From positions 1 to 23,224 of the forward strand of contig CAMWRO010000015.1 of assembly GCA_947176615.1 (NCBI GenBank): a stretch of DNA of 23,224 nt. Direction: 5' to 3'. The translations under genes and the position numbers were made by a program. Source of the DNA: an uncultured Porphyromonadaceae bacterium (GTDB lineage Bacteria > Bacteroidota > Bacteroidia > Bacteroidales > Muribaculaceae). Below, piece after piece: positions 22,001-23,224 of the stretch. Within the stretch, counting starts at the first letter, position 1. The number at the start of each line of letters is the position of its first letter. Below the pieces are notes generated by a model. The model was not told the origin of the DNA, made no database searches, and worked only from the letters and a program-made list of their open reading frames with translations.

Positions 22001-22529
22001 TGTCGCTGTGAGGCTCTCCGGCGCGGTTTTCCCACTTGAGGATGAGCCAGAACACGAGCGCGGTGCAGAAGGATGAGAAAGCATAGACCTCGCCCTCGAC
22101 AGCCGAGAACCAGAACGTGTCGCTCCATGTGTAGGCAAGCGCGCCGCAGATGCCCGACCCGAAGATGACGAGCATCTTGACGGGCGACACCGCGGTTGCG
22201 TCGTCACTGACGATGAGACGTTTCACCAGATGGGTTATGGTCCAGAACAGCAGCAGTATTGTGCCTGCCGACAGGAGGGCCGACATGGCGTTGACCATCA
22301 CGGCAACCTTGGTGATGTCGCCGCCGGCGAAATTCACGAAGAAACGGGCCGCAAGCATGAAGATGGGGTTGCCCGGCGGGTGGCCCACTTCAAGTTTGAA
22401 ACCTTGTGAGATAAATTCGGGACAGTCCCAGAAACTCGCTGTGGGTTCAAGTGTCAACAGATAGGTGACAGCGGCGATGACAAAGCACAGCCACCCGAGC
22501 GAATCGTTGATAATATTGTATTTTTTCAT
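19044..22529 (-). CDS. DUF2723 membrane protein, predicted GT-C glycosyltransferase with C-terminal soluble domain
   Basis: 1161 residues from the ATG at 22529. The first half holds a dozen or so membrane segments. The first luminal loop carries SFWDCPEFISQGFKLEVGHPPGNP (33-55), the signature of the DUF2723 family; D35 and E38 sit where GT-C and PMT-type enzymes keep catalytic acids. A long periplasmic region follows, with further membrane segments up to about residue 700. The last 450 residues are soluble, ending in helical TPR-like repeats (ALEIVDLMIEKLPEAASPYAIQIPQKIAGIYARIG). It probably transfers a lipid-linked sugar to proteins or glycans outside the inner membrane; substrates are unknown. 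An upstream ATG at 22580 is rejected because a -7 box (22550-22557) lies after it. Confidence 0.88.
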   Translation of the reverse strand: MKKYNIINDSLGWLCFVIAAVTYLLTLEPTASFWDCPEFISQGFKLEVGHPPGNPIFMLAARFFVNFAGGDITKVAVMVNAMSALLSAGTILLLFWTITHLVKRLIVSDDATAVSPVKMLVIFGSGICGALAYTWSDTFWFSAVEGEVYAFSSFCTALVFWLILKWENRAGEPHSDKYLILIAYVIGISIAVHLLNLLCIPAIGLVIYYRLWKNTNATGSLIALAVSAAVVGLILYGLVPGFIEVSQYFELFFVNTLHTSYNMGVLVYAILAVACFVWAVYELYTQRSIARIRWSVLLSILLSGIPFIGDSLWIPVIIMIAVAGYLFFARKLPVRILNLVVTSIFVIFIGYSSYALLLIRSTANPPMNQNAPDNVFSLASYLNREQYGERPLFYGQTNNSSVVYEVDAYGAVSPKYDKGPALYSKVAKTSPDQPDRYEITGYKKNYVMSPELNMLFPRIYSGLHTGAYTDWINMKGVPVESTVYVDADGNTLQTTTKMKPTFGENLQFFLVYQLNHMYWRYFMWNFAGRQNDIQGNGEVNHGNWISGIPFIDNPRLGDQSLLPDSEGAGNKGHNVFYMLPLILGIIGLGWQAFTSKRGIEQFWVIFFLFFMTGIAIVLYLNQTPTQPRERDYAFAGSFYAFAIWIGMGVAGVWALVKMALTKKVKDEPEPEATDEPEGPAARHSLIGALAGCVIGLVVPLQMVSQTWDDHDRSGRYTTRDFGMNYLDSLDENAIIFTNGDNDTFPLWYAQEVEGHRTDVKVVNLSYLTTDWYANQIQHPSYDAPAIDMLARPVDYAYDRMQFSYVDQDADTAAVNVFSSLRQIYDPASSNNRWNAPMIKYPNMRIPVDLDAAVKAGRISPEEVDRADSVIVADMLADPEVVRTGGMTLSQVLSLDMLATSIKNGWNRPVYFASTVPSSYYLGLQPYMRSTGMAYEITPVRNAENTPEDVLAVDTDKAYRNITERFRWGGLDKVKDPGDIYLDETVRRMVTTTRSYMLDAATALVNEAVVAERMDSVALSPEQVETVKAFKADRYGKALEIVDLMIEKLPEAASPYAIQIPQKIAGIYARIGAATGNKEASQKALDILAKEMLRYSQNLRYYASLNPWQRATLPRTDRFIESYYMLYLLQDYADAGGDIEKMVTTLDSLGVDLNSLAAGMEK

Positions 22530-22549
22530 AATCAAGTGGTAACAACTCG

Positions 22550-22557
22550 CAAAGTTA
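22550..22557 (-). promoter_or_regulatory. -7 promoter box of the DUF2723 gene
   Basis: On the minus strand TAACTTTG followed by GCGAG matches the -7 consensus. The expected start near 22543 gives a leader of about 14 nt. The nearest TTG upstream is only 14 bases away, short of the usual 19-20, so the -33 element is uncertain. Confidence 0.55.
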
Positions 22558-22590
22558 ACAAAAAGTTTTAACAATAGCATCGGGGTTATT

Positions 22591-22631
22591 GTGAAAAGTG
22601 AAAATCACCCTTCACCTTTCACTTTTCACTC
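22591..22631 (-). repeat. 13-bp hairpin and TTCAC heptads over the antiporter stop codon
   Basis: GTGAAAAGTGAAA (22591-22603) pairs perfectly with 22617-22629. The right side is made of heptads TTCACCT, TTCACTT, TTCACTC (22611-22631). On the minus strand each heptad carries TGA, the first being the antiporter stop (22626-22628), so stops recur in all three frames. The hairpin may also act as the terminator. Related heptads lie at 3573-3586 over the end of the glycosyltransferase gene. Confidence 0.7.
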
Positions 22632-23224
22632 AGGCGAAGCCTGATTTTCACCCCCGATCTTCGGCTTGCGGTTGCGGTGGGTGACGCGCTTGCGCAGCTT
22701 GACGGCCTGACGATAGAGGGTCATGAGGGCCATGAGGGGGCGAGAGGGTGGCGAGACAATGTCGGTCGACATCGTTTCGGCCATCGTCATCGGTGCCTCG
22801 TTGTCCCACTGGCCGGGATAGAGAACGACAAGGTTGTTGCGGTCAAAATAACGCTGGAGGAATGCGGGGACTTCGTCCATCTCGGAGTTCCACGACACCG
22901 ACGAGCGGCGGGCGGTGACAACGACAAAGAGGTCGTCGTCGAGAATATCGTTGGCCTGAACGACAAAATCGTCAAAATTTTCCATCGCGTTGTGCTCGGC
23001 GCGGATTCCGTAGCGTCCCCGGGTGAGGACGGTGCGTATCCACGGCCAAGTCTCGGCGGGACACTTGAAGATGATGCGGCAGCCTATCTGACGGGTCAGG
23101 CATGCCAAGGCATCGACCCAGCGGCGGAATCCGGTCTCAAACTGCGCCCTGCCGGGGATGGCCACGACGATGCGCGTGACGGTGCTGACGGGGATAAAGC
23201 AGCGGGTGATGACCCCCATGCGGG
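22626..23224 (-). CDS. Cation:proton antiporter, C-terminal cytoplasmic domain (gene runs off right edge)
   Basis: The reading frame is open to the right edge, so the membrane domain lies outside the window. About 199 residues are visible. They resemble the C-terminal domain of long Bacteroidetes Na+/H+ (CPA-type) antiporters, as far as I recall. Marks are VVAIPGRAQFETGFRRWVDALACLTRQIGCRIIF, FDDFVVQANDILDDDLFVVVTARRSSVSWNSEMDEVPAFLQRYF and NNLVVLYPGQW, an alpha/beta fold like universal stress proteins. The tail is basic (KLRKRVTHRNRKPK). A Met at 23219 is internal and not a start. The stop lies inside a heptad repeat and hairpin, 96 bases before the DUF2723 start. Confidence 0.75.
   Translation of the reverse strand, partial: RMGVITRCFIPVSTVTRIVVAIPGRAQFETGFRRWVDALACLTRQIGCRIIFKCPAETWPWIRTVLTRGRYGIRAEHNAMENFDDFVVQANDILDDDLFVVVTARRSSVSWNSEMDEVPAFLQRYFDRNNLVVLYPGQWDNEAPMTMAETMSTDIVSPPSRPLMALMTLYRQAVKLRKRVTHRNRKPKIGGENQASPE

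Noticed and set aside
22530..22580. Longer DUF2723 N-terminus starting at 22580
   Set aside because: A -7 box at 22550-22557 would lie inside the coding sequence; the ATG at 22529 gives the normal family start.

Overview
The window looks like a chromosomal segment of a Bacteroidales bacterium, probably Muribaculaceae-like. This rests on several signs. Promoters carry the Bacteroidetes -7 box TAnnTTTG, some with a TTG about 19-20 bases upstream. No Shine-Dalgarno sequences stand out. One secreted protein ends in a type IX secretion (T9SS)-like C-terminal tail. The gene content also fits: a DUF2723 membrane protein, WaaE-like glycosyltransferase, WYL and LytTR regulators, and a Bacteroidetes-type cation:proton antiporter with a long C-terminal domain. 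The genes are GC-rich and the spacers AT-rich. Both edge genes (mutS and the antiporter) are cut by the window.

Layout from the left. The 5' part of mutS (minus) is followed by an intergenic palindrome cluster (about 865-1178). Next is a two-gene plus-strand island (1317-3224) of phage origin: an unknown protein and a truncated portal-like protein. A tiny minus-strand transcription unit (3230-3456) encodes a 34-residue protein. A glycosyltransferase 2 gene lies behind a fused folK-alkD gene (3581-5514). The classic translation/transcription operon rimP-nusA-infB (minus, 5661-10233) has a promoter and a leader hairpin. An orphan LytTR response regulator (plus) converges on a large secreted protein (minus, 11491-13413) across a bidirectional terminator. 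A plus-strand operon then carries a HAD hydrolase, ribF and an FKBP-type isomerase (13579-15540).

A minus-strand WYL regulator follows (15581-16498). Upstream of it is the most unusual part of the window (16575-17251). It has a good promoter, a roughly 218-nt RNA that folds into a long unbranched rod (6S-RNA-like in shape) and an intrinsic terminator. Beyond the terminator lie an 18-codon leader ORF and a 100-residue protein made of about 2.5 WD40-like blades. The right end holds a minus-strand set: DUF2723 glycosyltransferase-like membrane protein, polysaccharide deacetylase and queG. The deacetylase and queG overlap by an ATGA. The C-terminal domain of a cation:proton antiporter runs off the right edge.

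Functionally most of the window is housekeeping: mismatch repair, translation initiation and elongation control, folate, flavin and queuosine cofactors, and envelope glycan work. The items most worth a second look are the rod RNA with its downstream propeller-fragment gene, the folK-alkD fusion, the portal island, the 34-residue ORF, and the short tandem repeats sitting on gene 3' ends so that stop codons recur, often in all frames. All assignments come from reading the sequence; no database search was possible.
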